A DNA stretch of 64,000 nt from Craspedostauros australis (GCA_026770025.1 JAMXDE010000050.1:1-64000); one strand, 5' to 3'; numbered from the stretch's first letter, positions 11,301 to 20,947 are shown. Notes: generated by a model not told the origin, from the letters alone. Numbers and translations: made by a program.

Positions 11301-12191
11301 ATGACGCCGGATGAAGTCTTGGAGAGTGGAAGCGACTTGCTTCTCTGATGTCATGGGGAATCCTGCGGTGAAGCGAGAATCCACGGCCACATATACTTGC
11401 ATCATCGTGCTGCCACCATGGCCTGGCACACCATCGTCGTGTGCAGGTGTGTCAGAGAACAACGTGTCCATGGCAACGGTCTCATGGAGTCTGTCCACGT
11501 TCGCGGCAGGGAATCTGGTCTTGAAGTGCTTCCTCATTGTGAACCGCTCTGAGGTGCGGTACCATTGGGACGTGCACTTGAGAGTGTCTTGGACTCTTCT
11601 GGCCGGGATCCATCCGAAGTACGGGCGGAGGGCCTCATAGTCGATCTTCGGCTTCACGCGAGCGATAGCTCCCTGCTGTGGGGCACCGGTCTCACTGGTG
11701 AACACTTCGATGGAGTCCGGTGAGTGGACGCCGTCGTCTGGGGCACCATCGGAGATCTCGTCCAGCAAAGTGAACTCGTGGTCGAGAGTGGATGGGTCCC
11801 ACTCTTCGTCTGCAGTGAAATCCACGTGAGGGTACGTGTCAATCTCCTTGCGTGTGGGAGGTCTCATGTCCATGTAGGACAGGCCCTGTCTGATAGAGAG
11901 AGGGATCACATGCCCATCAGGCACGATGATTGTCTGTCTCCCTCCGGGGAGTTCGCGAGGACGCTCGTTGACATCGAGACCGAAGGCACCGAGCTGATTC
12001 GTCGAGTGAATCGTCTTGCCCTTTCCATAGAGGGCGTATTGGTGGAACTTCGCGATGATAGGTCCCTCGGTGGACATGACGAGTCCAGCGACCGTTCCGA
12101 TGTCCAGATTGACGATTGCGGTGTCTCCAATTCCGCTGATGTCGGCGGTATGGTTGGTACGGCTGATGATAGTCACATCATCGCCTGCCAA
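8355..12191 (-). CDS. copia Pol, element A unit 3
   Basis: Same 1,278-codon product as at 2,154-5,990, with integrase D-D-E, chromo-like segment, RT YVDD and RNase H in the same order and with no coding difference that I could see. It begins at a TTG directly after the TGA, so it is a continuation of the gag-protease frame. Confidence 0.88.
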   Translation of the reverse strand: MAGDDVTIISRTNHTADISGIGDTAIVNLDIGTVAGLVMSTEGPIIAKFHQYALYGKGKTIHSTNQLGAFGLDVNERPRELPGGRQTIIVPDGHVIPLSIRQGLSYMDMRPPTRKEIDTYPHVDFTADEEWDPSTLDHEFTLLDEISDGAPDDGVHSPDSIEVFTSETGAPQQGAIARVKPKIDYEALRPYFGWIPARRVQDTLKCTSQWYRTSERFTMRKHFKTRFPAANVDRLHETVAMDTLFSDTPAHDDGVPGHGGSTMMQVYVAVDSRFTAGFPMTSEKQVASTLQDFIRRHGAPDLLMSDNAKSEIGFKVQDILRQYSIADHQSEPEHQHQNAAERRIQDIKRMTNGIMDRTGTPARFWLICTMYVIVLFNHLAQRTAGNVTLMQAAYGHRPDVSKFLAYRWWQPVYYRVEKPGFPSQSKERKGRWAGPCLHKGDELTFWVLDDDTQQLLPRSSIRAADEHGSRNLRVDFPLADVGEEDGSETNPPDDGELEDDVPVPDGMQPVVHSLGDAVLFASAESDPGTADMARVSIPRFTPEDLIGKTFLYDRDGQRVKAEVIQRVNDADAANHQRIKMLLAFDDGATNELISYVQLSDIIEQQLERNEDDEDGVWGFQGIIGHEGPLAPNAKTYKGSRYNVIVQWDDRSTTSEPLSTMVQDDPVSCAAYGRKNGLLDQPGWKRLKKLSDRQARMERKISINKAKKHTNAPIYQFGVQVPRNHQEAVRLDKRNGNTLWADAERTEMQQLFGYETFRSLGKTKTVPDGYQQIRLQWVYAVKHDLRHQARCVAGGHLTDPCKDSSYAGVVSLQSLRIALLAGELNGLKTMVGDIGNAYLEAYTKEKICFVAGDEFGEHAGHMLTIVKALYGLRTSGARFHEALADTLRDMGFQQCRSDPDVWMRDAGPHWEYVCVYVDDLMAVMSDPRSFFDTLTSQYGYKLKGVGPISYHLGADFGRDSDGTMKISARSYIKRMLTNYEQMFDGPPNKTSCPMDKDDSPELDTTPELGEIDRTKYISLIGALQWCVSLGRIDIHVAVMTLSRFRASPRAGHMDRVKRIYGYLRKYPDASIRFRTGIPNHEEHYDIPQHEWMYSVYGPNQEELPADAPTAKGKPVRTTTFVDANLMHCKVTGKSATGIVHLINQTPIEWFSKRQSTVETATYGSEFVAARLATEQIMSIRLMLCEMGIPVDGPSWLFGDNQSVVISSTIPTSVLSKRHNALAYHRVRSAIAAGTMYFIKIKGNQNIADILTKFLPRSVFWDLIQPLLFWKGDTDPNHNK

Positions 12192-13250
12192 TCATCCATT
12201 CGCACCGCTGTCGATCAGGGAACCGGACTTCGCAACATTGGTCTTGTTGAAGCTGTATTGCAGGACTGTGGCCTGCACAGCACGGTAGATCTTGCCCTGG
12301 ATGGTGACTTCGTCGGAAGTGTTGGTGTTGGTCGTGGCATTGGCCAACATGCGCTTGATGGCATCGCCAGGAAGGTTGTCAGAACCGGCGTTGCCGGAGG
12401 TTGAGGTGGACTTGGTTTGCCCACCACCCCCATTGCCAGTGGTGGATGTCTTGTTGGCCTGTCTGTTCGATGCATCCCTGGTGTACTTGGGGTCCCAAGT
12501 ACCCTTGGACTGCATGTGGGCCTTCTTCTGATCCCAGGTCATTTGTTTCCATTCGTTGTCTGGGATTCGCTTGTTTGTGCTCTTGTTCTTGGATTGGTTG
12601 GTCTTGTTCTCGTTGTTGCTTGTGTCCTTGCTTGTGTTGTTGACCCTACGCTTGGTCTTGTTGCGTGGGACGCGCAGGTCGTTATGTTGTGCGGATCTGC
12701 GCACAACACCAAGGAAGGCATCAAAGTCCAGCCTGAAGTCGGTCTTTCCTGTCGCCAATGCCAAGTTGCTCTGGAGAGCATTGGCGTCGTCAAGGGAACG
12801 GAAGAGGTCAGCATCAGGGGTGATGGCCTCCTTGAGCCACTGGAGCTTCCAGTCCTCAGAGACAGGTGCATCCTGAATCTCTTCAAGGTCGTTGATCTTG
12901 CTGAGCCAGCTGTTCACGAAGGCTTCGCGGCTGCCGTTCCAGGAGTGGTTCAGCTTGAGGTTCCGGATCTCCTCTTGGATCAGCTGAGCCTTGTTGGCTG
13001 CGGCTACTCCGGTTGCATACTCTTCACGGAGCATGGTATACACCCCATGACCGTTCTTGTCATCGGCGTATGCCTGGAGACAGTTGCGGCTCTTCGTGGT
13101 CCTGAGGCAGTGGGTCAAGACGTAGAAGAGGAAGGTGCGCTGTTTGTCGAACAGCTCAGACTCGTCTTGGGTCGGGAGGTACTCGGTGTCCACGACGTTC
13201 TTCACACCGTGCGCTGCAGCGGTGGCTCGGAGACGTCGGTCGAAGACCAT
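12192..13250 (-). CDS. gag C-terminal segment and start of protease, element A unit 3
   Basis: Same 352-residue product as at 5,991-7,049. It ends with the protease motif LIDSGANG and an in-frame TGA at 12,192-12,194, then continues in frame into the pol segment on its left. Confidence 0.75.
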   Translation of the reverse strand: MVFDRRLRATAAAHGVKNVVDTEYLPTQDESELFDKQRTFLFYVLTHCLRTTKSRNCLQAYADDKNGHGVYTMLREEYATGVAAANKAQLIQEEIRNLKLNHSWNGSREAFVNSWLSKINDLEEIQDAPVSEDWKLQWLKEAITPDADLFRSLDDANALQSNLALATGKTDFRLDFDAFLGVVRRSAQHNDLRVPRNKTKRRVNNTSKDTSNNENKTNQSKNKSTNKRIPDNEWKQMTWDQKKAHMQSKGTWDPKYTRDASNRQANKTSTTGNGGGGQTKSTSTSGNAGSDNLPGDAIKRMLANATTNTNTSDEVTIQGKIYRAVQATVLQYSFNKTNVAKSGSLIDSGANG

Positions 13251-13253
13251 GAA

Positions 13254-13745
13254 CTAGTCATCGCTCTTCAGGATCGGATAGTCGCTGAGGTTCCGTTTGA
13301 TGCCCTTGTCGAAGGCAGCGGCTCCATCAGAGACAGGTTCAGGTGGTGGTGGTGGTGTCACCATGGACGACATGGTGGGTTCGGGTGTCGGCATGGAGGC
13401 ATCCATGCGCTTCTTGAGTTCGGTTCTCATGAAGGTCTGGAGCCTCGCAGCATTCAGGCCAAGCCAGACGGAGTCGCGGTCGCCAGCTTGCGCGTCATAC
13501 CACATTGGGAGTGCGAGGATCTTGCGAATGTGCAGCGCAGTCAATCGGCATGAGTATGGGTCTCCCGAGGTGGGAGTGAAGTCGCGATGAAGACCGTCGA
13601 GGTCTTCCTTGGTGAGGAAGGTGAGGTCGTCAACATTCTCCACTGCTGCGTCGATGATAACGCGGCGATGGTCGGAGTCGTCGGAGATACCCACGGCCTT
13701 GAGGACGTGGTTCAGGATGGTGATGGGGTCGGTGGGTTCTGTCAT
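13254..13745 (-). CDS. gag N-terminal segment, element A unit 3
   Basis: Same 163-residue product as at 7,053-7,544, ending at the same in-frame TAG. The presence of the identical stop in each unit means the array was built from a copy that already carried it, or that the stop is tolerated. Confidence 0.7.
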   Translation of the reverse strand: MTEPTDPITILNHVLKAVGISDDSDHRRVIIDAAVENVDDLTFLTKEDLDGLHRDFTPTSGDPYSCRLTALHIRKILALPMWYDAQAGDRDSVWLGLNAARLQTFMRTELKKRMDASMPTPEPTMSSMVTPPPPPEPVSDGAAAFDKGIKRNLSDYPILKSDD

Positions 13746-13989
13746 CTTGTTCGGTTCGTTACGGAGAAGCGGATACGCTGTGCTCGGTATGTTCGTTTGT
13801 TCGGTTCGTCACGGAGAAGCGGATACGCTGTGCTCGGTGTATTCGTGTGCGCTGCCTTGGAAGGCTCTTGTTGTTGTTCGGTTCCTGCTTCACGTCGTCA
13901 CGTGATGCAGTTGGTTCGTTGCTGATGGGATCAGCTCGGTGGGTTGGAGTTGTTTCACGCAGTCAGGTCAGGACGTAGTGCTTGCGACT

Positions 13990-14531
13990 GTTAATCTGTT
14001 ATCTTGTTATTGTACACAGCGAAATCACACGAGTCCTTCAAGAGAGATCAAATCTTTCAGGACGAGGGTGACAAGCTGGTGAGTGAAGACACTGTTTGGG
14101 TTGAGTGACTTCTGGTTCTTATGTTATCTTCATTGAGTTGTATCTCATGTTGCTGTCTTCAAGGTCAGCTCTCAGTCATTGCACCTCGAATCCGATCTTG
14201 TTCTGATGTGGAGATGACCCATGATGTGGCGATGATGTCTTCTGTGTCGACGTCACTCGTCACTGTTACATGGCTCTGTCGATTCCACATTCCATTGATG
14301 ATGCTTGAGGTTGTCGAGTGTGTTGTCATTTCAGGTTTAGTTGGGAAGTATATCAGGTCGGATTGGACATCACATGTTTGCCGGGCAATGGCCAGACCGA
14401 ATCTCTGATGTTCTCTCTAGTGTGTCCCTCTTATGCCGAAAATCATGTGTCGGAGTAAAGCATCGTTTCAGCACATACCGGGACAGACTAATCAGAAAAC
14501 GAATCAGGTGAATAAAGCATTGTGCTAATAC
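13990..14531 (-). repeat. LTR of element A, copy 3 (outer right edge of the array)
   Basis: The 5' LTR of the rightmost unit. It differs from copy 1 at two positions I noticed (G to A near 14,052 and C to A near 14,267). Its outer edge abuts the broken gene at 14,532-15,543. Inner edge tentative. Confidence 0.55.
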
Positions 14532-15543
14532 AAATCGTGTAGAGGTTGGGAGCCAGCTTGATAGGCAGCAAGTCTACCCCCGCGCGCACGAATGCCACCA
14601 CCTGTTCCATTTGAGGAACTGGCAAGTTCATTGCCGGAATCAGCGCTTTCCACAGCGCATTGGAGGCCACCGCGAAGATCTTCTTCGCTTTGCTCCACAC
14701 TTGCTTGTCGGATTTGCGCCCCAATACAAATCCGCAACGAGGAAAGTCAGCCAGCACAGTCGCAAGGCGTTTCACTCCGAGCTCCTGCAAGACCCCATCC
14801 ATAGTTTGAAACGCATCTGTCTTGTTCATGTTGTGCTTGGGTTGGAATCTTCCGGAGATAGATTTCCCGCTCTTGACTTTCTTGCGTCCGTTGGGGCGGA
14901 AGGCTTTGTCGTCATCAGCCTTGCGGCGTTGCATGCGCTTGCCTTTCGTTGCTGGTTTGGATAGCCGGTGCGGGAAGGGGTGCGGGAAGGAGTGGGGGAA
15001 AGCTCCAAGAGTCGGGACGCAGAGTTTGACCTGCACTTTTGTCCCCGCATTGGAGCCCTGTCCAAAGGCCTGCACTGTGACCTTGGAGGTGTCAAGAATC
15101 ATGCCGTTGTCGGTGGTGATGTGCACGCGAACGAAGAGTACCTTGTTGGTTGCATGGAGTGTGCGATTCTGGTTGTTGTTGGTTTGGATCTGAACGTCAC
15201 ACTCGTAGTCGAAGGTCGCGCCTTTCAGCACAGGAGGCAAAAGCTTGTCTGTTGTAGATGTCGTAATGTGCTGCTTACCATCTACATCCAGTGGAGGCAA
15301 CAGCTTCTCAGCAGCAGATGGCGCAAACAGTTCTTTGCAATCAATTGGATCGGATGGGAAGGGGCGCACGGATGGAGAGGATGGCAAACGCTTCTTCTTG
15401 GAGGGAGAAGGATTGGCGTCCTTCGACGCAGCTTTCGAGGTAGAGACAGGCATGATGCTGATTGGTACTGATGGGTAGATGGAGAAGACTACTAGTGATG
15501 GAAGTGAACTGAGCAGGAGGGATGCAAGAACGTGACGATACAA
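14532..15543 (-). CDS. Unidentified protein, 3' end cut off by the copia array
   Basis: An open frame from an ATG at 15,543 runs about 337 codons to the array edge, then 14 more codons inside the LTR before a stop at 14,488. An internal ATG at 15,453 (residue 31) is an alternative start. The longer version begins with a hydrophobic stretch (VLASLLLSSLPSLVVFSIY) that could be a signal or spurious 5' sequence. From residue 31 the protein is Ser/Pro/Lys-rich (SPSKKKRLPSS, about 46-56). A strongly basic stretch (KGKRMQRRKADDDK, about 200-215) looks like a nuclear localisation signal. A more globular C-terminal part follows. I do not recognise the family. The missing C-terminus should lie left of the window, beyond the array. 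Confidence 0.55.
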
Positions 15544-16148
15544 ACACTACATGAACATGCAACAAGCACCGCACACCACCACGAAAAGCAAAACGCGATT
15601 TGGTGGCAAAATGTGAGGAGATTTGTGGCATGTGACGAGAGTCAAATTTCGAATTTGAATGGTAACGTCTAATAACGGTTTGATATTTCAAAAACGTGCT
15701 CCGACAAGTTGAACAATGGCGTCGCTGAAATGTCAAATTCCGTACGCAACCCGTCAAAAAAAGTTCTTTCCCGAACGTGTCTGGACACATTGCGTTCTTT
15801 GCATCGGAAAAGCTAATCAATGCCTTGCAATCATGACGGAGCAGTGTTCATATTCGACCAAGAGGACCGTAAATCTACAAAGGTGGATAAAAATTAAAAT
15901 TAGACATTAAACCAAAATCGGCGTCCACTATGATTCTTATATTTTGTTCTAGTTTATGAATATGTGGGTTGCTTGGTCGAAAGCCCCGTATCTTCCCACC
16001 CCCTCAGGACCGACTGCAGGTCCCATCACTCAAGTGGGTCGTAATGAAATAGCGCAAACATATGCTACAGCCAATAAACAGAAACGAGACACGGAGTATC
16101 AAGATTGTAAATTCTGTCACAGCCACAGAAAGGCGTTTTGTGTACGAC
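15544..16148. other. Intergenic, no gene seen
   Basis: About 600 bp between the divergent start of the broken gene and the palindrome arm at 16,149. Short AT-rich stretches only; no convincing frame or RNA gene. A promoter for the minus-strand gene presumably lies here but no motif stands out. Confidence 0.5.
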
Positions 16149-16177
16149 CTGCAGAGAATGTAAAATGGGTCACGATA
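16149..16177 (+). repeat. Left palindrome arm plus target TA around element 1
   Basis: 27-nt arm from CTGCAG (16,149) to ...TCACGA (16,175), then TA. It is the inverted copy of 20,950-20,977 apart from one extra base in a G/C run. It lies outside the transposon ends and is not shared with the other copy of the element. Confidence 0.85.
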
Positions 16178-16196
16178 GCACTAGTTGTGGAGTTTT
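16178..16196 (+). repeat. Left terminal inverted repeat of element 1
   Basis: 19 bp starting GCACTAG, matching the right end at 20,929-20,947 in reverse complement with one mismatch (G for A at 16,189). Confidence 0.85.
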
Positions 16197-17918
16197 ACTC
16201 GTGATGAGTCGTGATAAAGTAGACTAAAATAGAGCACACCCAAAACCATCCAAACAACTGCTTATGATGTTATATCTCAACAACACATCGTTTAAAATTA
16301 AAACTAGACAGTGCATTCGGACGCTTGGCTATCGCTTATTCTGAATATCGAAGTTACAATTGTATGAACTTTATTTTTAATGTCATTTTGGCTTGCTGTC
16401 AGTCAGGTGGTGGGTGCGAAAAATTCTCGATGGCACCATGCTGCCCTCCCTTCAGCACCCATGATCATCATTATCATCCCTGGCATTTTCACAATCTGCG
16501 CACCACATTGGCTCCGGATACCCCCCATCTATCCACTTCATGAAGATCCTGCGCAGATAGGCTCATCTCATACTCCAAAGTGTCCCTGCACTGAAACGCA
16601 GAATTTTTGAAAACACGATTTCGATGCTGATGCCATTCGGATTTGGATCCGTATCTCGTCGATACGATCCTTGCAGCTCCTCCACATGCCCCTCATGCGT
16701 TCCCACATTCTCTGGCGACACACTGATGTGTTCAGAATGGGTGGGGAGTTTGTACCTCCAAAGGTACATCTCCATGTGATGATGCCATCATGCTGTTTTT
16801 CCGACACCCCAAAAAAACCATTTTTTGTGCATCCCAGGCTGCAGCCTCTTCCAGACCGTATCTGCGCAGGATACTTCGTCATAGCCATCTTGAGTTGATT
16901 ACGAACACATCTTGTATGAGTGGCTTGGCGATTTGGGTGACTTGTGAACGGCACCCATCACCACCCAAGTCACGTGATGTGTCCGCCGCCACCCGCCAAA
17001 AAACTCTTGCTCTCCACTTGTTTCTTGCGGAGGGCACCTTCCAGGCCACCCCCGACCCTCAAACTTCGTGTGCATCTTCATCGTATCCTCTTAGATACGT
17101 CTTGCCCATCCATGGTCGTTGGAATGGCCTGTGCATTCCAGGCAGAGACCATATCCAACGAGCTGATGTTCCTCCGAATCGTATCGTTTGCGCGTGGGCC
17201 TGCGACGGCCCCAAATCAACCACTCCGGCAACCCCCTCTCGCTCATCCACCAAGATTTACATGGCGGTTCCGCCTATGCGCTCAGATCTTGCACTGGACC
17301 GCTGGTTGTGGCAGTGCCGTCGATGCCGTTCGACGGCGCTTGGAGAGTTTTGTTGTGTTTCTCCATTGTCGTGTTGTTGTGTTGTGTTTGGTGTTCTCAA
17401 CCAGTTTTTGCTGTTGGGGGCCATGGAGATTAACCACAATTCTACCGAATGTGGCAACCAATGAGAACACTTTGCGAGTCCCGAATTGCGAATCCATTCC
17501 ACTTCGATTCGAAAGATCCAAGAAAACTACTCGAAAGAATTCGGAAAATGTGATGCGGGTTTCAGACCCAAGACAAAATTAGGAAGATGATCCAAGAGGA
17601 TCAAAGAGACTCTATTAGACCTCCAAACATGTGTCATAGCACATGTTTGGACGCAGATACACTAATTAGCAGGAGTAACCAGCAGTTTGGCATGGTTACA
17701 ACACGATGGACAATGGTGAATAGCACCATTAGTGGAGCCAAGAAGTAGAAAACAGGAAGATGATGAGCTCTTATTGATGAGCTCATAATCTCAACAAACT
17801 TAACTTTGTAAACCATCACTTCAAACAAGCACACACAATAACACAGTTCTATCAACCTTCACCCACATTGGACGTAGTTGTATCATCCTGCAACCACTGA
17901 ACTCTTCACCTTGCAAGC
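16197..17918 (+). other. Non-coding left part of element 1
   Basis: No convincing gene. From the left end to about 17,560 it aligns, inverted, with most of the element at 46,387-47,861, so this is the family's conserved non-coding region. The stretch 17,560-17,918 is not shared and probably holds the transposase promoter and 5' leader. Confidence 0.6.
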
Positions 17919-20213
17919 ATGCTGCGCGTTGGTGACTGTGTGAAGGTGGCACCCCACCAGAGCGCAAGTGGCAGGGTCCATGACCTGGGCGTATGTCATG
18001 TTGAGTTTGCAATGAAGCAGACCACGGACGGAGCTACAGTCAAACGCGACAGGCCTCTTGCACCAGGAGAGGTGGCAATGGTCATGGTGACCCCAGTGAT
18101 GGGGCAGAGCCGAATGTATGTTGTTCGTGAGGATCTGTGCGCGCCACACAGCCTCGCTACCTTCGCACGGACTCCAAACGCTGGTGGCCTTGCTAAGCCT
18201 TCCCTCCTTTCTCCCCAGCATCACTCCGTCGCTGCCACACGTGCCAACAACAAGGCGAAGCCCCCCACACCATCCCCAACTACCACGGAATCGCAAGACG
18301 CCAAAATCGCAGCTTTCCTCGAGGTCTCGCGGCAGCAGAAGGCAACAGCAATCGCCCGTCTCAACAAGCAGATGAAGAGAGGCGCAAAAACAAAAGGATG
18401 GATGCGAAAGGATGGAGGGTGTAGCAACACTAAGATCATCAATAGAAAGAAACAACTTGGCAGAGACGAACATCAAAACTACATCGTTCTCTATTTCAAT
18501 TTGGGTGGGATCCCAGCCAACATGAAATTGATCGCCCACGCGTGGGATATTGGCACTATCACTGTCGATCGCAACATCAAGAAATTCCAACAGAACAAGC
18601 TGGAACGGAAGAAGCGCAGCGATGCGGGCAGCACCATCTTCACTTGCCCCAAGAAGCAACAGCAATACTTCACGCCGCGTGCCATCTTCGCAAAGCAACT
18701 GCGGCTTAAGCATCCCAGACAACGGTTGACAACTGAGGACATCTCTTATGCCTTTGACCATGCTTCGCCTGAAGAGCTGGCATCCGCAAAATCCCTGTCT
18801 GATTCGTGGTTGGAGCGTGGTCCCTTCCTGCAAGTTGAGCTCCAGGATGTGTTGCGACGATGCAATGGCGCAATCTCGTGGGACGATGTTGCACGCGAAC
18901 TAGCAGGAAACGGCAACGTCCAATGCGTCTGCAAAGACACCATCCGAACATACGTGATGGGATTGGAGGGCAGCGAATACCGTTCCACAACAATACTCCC
19001 CAAGATCAAGGGCGACACGAAGGCAAAGCGCGAGATCTGGGCCAAGGACTTCTGTGTGTTCTGGGAAGCAGCTGAGCAGTTCGAGAATACACAAGTTGTT
19101 GTTGTCCACATGGATGAGAAGTGGTTCTACTCTATTGTCGCTCGGCGCAACCTCAAACATGTGCCCCAAATGGGGGTTAAGCCTGTGAAGCATCCTGTGC
19201 ACCACAAGTGCCACATCGAAAAGACCATGGCAATTGCATCAACAGCGTTCGCTCCAACAGACAACCGCTTTGATCGAGGAGGAAAGGCGTATAAGGTCAG
19301 CTTTGAACGTGTTGGGCGCATGGTTCGAGCGCAGAAGAATACGTACAAGCGAACTTGGGTCTCGCCAACCAAGTACAAGCACCTTCCTGATCCCAACAAA
19401 ATCTCTCGCAAGAAGGGTGAACTGTACTTTCAACCACTGGAGATCACGGGCAGCAAGGAAACAGATGGTCATCGTGTTAAGCCCAAGCCGAAGTACAGCC
19501 TCAAGAAATTCTTCCGCGAAAAAGAACTCCCTGCACTGGATTCGCTCGCCAGCAAAATCAAGGCCGAAACGGGAAAAAACGTGGTGATTCGGTACCAGAT
19601 GGATGGCGCAGGGCCACACAGAGACACGGAACTGCTCAGGTTCATCAACAAGGAGTTCGACAGTCGCGGGTGGCACCTCCGATTTCAACCATCGAATTCT
19701 CCCATCACGAACGTGAAAGACGATACGATATTCCCAGCGATGTCGAAACACGTGTCAGCGCATCAAGGTAAGCACCACGGGAGTCGCATGTTCACCACTG
19801 ATGCGTTGTGGGGTGCTTGTGGAACCTGTTGGGAGCAATTTGGGCTGGACAAGGTAGCTCGCGCGTATGTTCGCCACCATCAGATCGCCTACGCAATTTG
19901 TGCTGCGGAAGGAGGTGACGAATTTGTGACAGAGCGCAAGGGACTGAGCATGAACGTGCGGAAGCAAACGTTCACCGAAACTGACGAGGACGGCAATGAG
20001 ATCGGTGTGACTGTGTCTCACACGGACTTCGTGTTGGAGGAGGAGGAGGAGGATGAGGCAACCAACACGACCACCAAGAAACCAACTGCAACAGGCAAGA
20101 AAGGCAAATCAGCTGGCTTCAAATACAACAAGCCCGACATCAAAGGTATGTACAATGATGTGCTCAAGGTGATGGCTGTCAGTGGTCTGCAATGCCTTAA
20201 AACGAACCTGTGA
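17919..20213 (+). CDS. Tc1/mariner-like DDE transposase (in-frame TGA near the C-terminus)
   Basis: 764 residues from an ATG to a TGA at 20,211-20,213. It would bind the element's ends in the nucleus and catalyse cut-and-paste transposition at TA. A variable, basic N-terminal part (to about 180) is followed by a DNA-binding region with helix-turn-helix character (about 180-330). The catalytic core has HMDEKWFY (Asp399), QMDGAGPH (Asp562) and FQPSNSPITNVKDD (Asp601 or 602). The 38-39 residue spacing between the second and third acid matches the DD39D type of plant and protist mariner-like elements. A long insertion separates the first two acids. An Asp/Glu-rich stretch near 708-715 is followed by a Lys-rich tail. 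The reading frame continues after the TGA. Confidence 0.85.
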   Translation: MLRVGDCVKVAPHQSASGRVHDLGVCHVEFAMKQTTDGATVKRDRPLAPGEVAMVMVTPVMGQSRMYVVREDLCAPHSLATFARTPNAGGLAKPSLLSPQHHSVAATRANNKAKPPTPSPTTTESQDAKIAAFLEVSRQQKATAIARLNKQMKRGAKTKGWMRKDGGCSNTKIINRKKQLGRDEHQNYIVLYFNLGGIPANMKLIAHAWDIGTITVDRNIKKFQQNKLERKKRSDAGSTIFTCPKKQQQYFTPRAIFAKQLRLKHPRQRLTTEDISYAFDHASPEELASAKSLSDSWLERGPFLQVELQDVLRRCNGAISWDDVARELAGNGNVQCVCKDTIRTYVMGLEGSEYRSTTILPKIKGDTKAKREIWAKDFCVFWEAAEQFENTQVVVVHMDEKWFYSIVARRNLKHVPQMGVKPVKHPVHHKCHIEKTMAIASTAFAPTDNRFDRGGKAYKVSFERVGRMVRAQKNTYKRTWVSPTKYKHLPDPNKISRKKGELYFQPLEITGSKETDGHRVKPKPKYSLKKFFREKELPALDSLASKIKAETGKNVVIRYQMDGAGPHRDTELLRFINKEFDSRGWHLRFQPSNSPITNVKDDTIFPAMSKHVSAHQGKHHGSRMFTTDALWGACGTCWEQFGLDKVARAYVRHHQIAYAICAAEGGDEFVTERKGLSMNVRKQTFTETDEDGNEIGVTVSHTDFVLEEEEEDEATNTTTKKPTATGKKGKSAGFKYNKPDIKGMYNDVLKVMAVSGLQCLKTNL

Positions 20214-20471
20214 ACAACCAGCAGCCTCATTCCGTTGCTGGAGAAGCAAATCGTCGCGACCACCAGAGCCAACGAGGAGGCTGAGCAACAGAAGAAAGGC
20301 CAGAAGAAGAAGACGCCCAGCAAGAGCAAAGCCGAGATCATTGAGCCTCACAACAACAAGAGCAAGACCGAAGCAGCACCCACCATGAATACATTCAAAG
20401 TTGCCATGTTCGTTGGCAAGACCGAGCATCACAGCAAAGCAGAGCAGGATGCCAACACAGCAGAGGTGTAG
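20214..20471 (+). pseudogene. Continuation of the transposase frame after the TGA
   Basis: 85 more codons in the same frame as the transposase, ending at TAG (20,469-20,471). The segment is rich in Lys, Glu and Gln (for example KKGQKKKTPSKSKAE), like the preceding tail, which suggests that it was once the C-terminus and that a CGA-to-TGA change closed the frame early. Read-through or a short intron are alternatives. The triad is upstream, so the shorter protein may still be active. Confidence 0.55.
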
Positions 20472-20928
20472 CTGCAAATCGTAGTAGTAGTAGTATTATA
20501 TGTGTGAGGTACACCTGTGGTTCGAATGGTGGTGTGCGCATCGTTTTCTTGATGGCATGGAGGATTGTGATGTGATGTGTTGTGTTTGTTTGTTTTTTGA
20601 GACGGGGACCGTGATTTTTGTGTCGTGGTTGGTGCGCGTCGCCACACGATCGGTGTGTTGTGTCGCGAAGTCGTCACGTTGTGTTGTGGCACGGTCCGCG
20701 TGTGTTGCGGCGCGATTGGTGTGTGCTGCGCAGCCATCACGTTGTCTCGCGAAGCAAGGGCGACGTGCTGCGAGACGCACTCACATCTTGTGTTGTGAGT
20801 GGTTTCGCATGACGTCGAATCCTTCCTGTGACGTAGAAGACGGATCAGGGAGGAATTACACGAAATAGCTCTAAATATACAATCGCCGTTGCTCCCAAAG
20901 GCAAGCAAACCAGTGGCAACAAGGGGCC

Positions 20929-20947
20929 AAAACTCTACAACTAGTGC
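20929..20947 (-). repeat. Right terminal inverted repeat of element 1
   Basis: Inverted copy of the left end, followed directly by TA at 20,948-20,949. Confidence 0.85.

Larger units (their letters stand above)
1..14531 (-). mobile_element. Tandem array of a Ty1/copia retrotransposon (element A), three units sharing LTRs
   Basis: The same sequence recurs with a 6,201-bp period: gag starts at 1,343, 7,544 and 13,745, and pol ends at 2,154 and 8,355, all read on the minus strand. The order is partial internal region, LTR, internal, LTR, internal, LTR, so neighbouring units share one LTR. The right edge of the array is 14,531, where similarity stops inside an unrelated reading frame. The left edge lies outside the window. 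The copies are almost identical; I saw only single-base differences, inside the LTRs. The order of pol domains (integrase, then reverse transcriptase, then RNase H) makes it Ty1/copia. Tandem LTR-sharing arrays can arise by LTR-LTR recombination; an assembly artefact is the alternative. Confidence 0.9.
16178..20947 (+). mobile_element. Tc1/mariner-like DNA transposon (element 1), 4.77 kb
   Basis: It is bounded by 19-bp terminal inverted repeats, 16,178-16,196 and 20,929-20,947, which match except at one base. The terminus reads GCACTAGTTGTAGAGTTTT. A TA dinucleotide flanks each end (16,176-16,177 and 20,948-20,949), as expected for TA target duplication in this superfamily. It encodes a DDE transposase with mariner-type motifs. 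The left 1.4 kb is clearly homologous, in inverted orientation, to the element at 46,387-47,861. The insertion lies at the exact centre of a long palindrome. Confidence 0.85.

Noticed and set aside
1..14531. CRISPR or satellite explanation for the periodicity
   Set aside because: The repeat unit is a full 6.2 kb retrotransposon with coding capacity.
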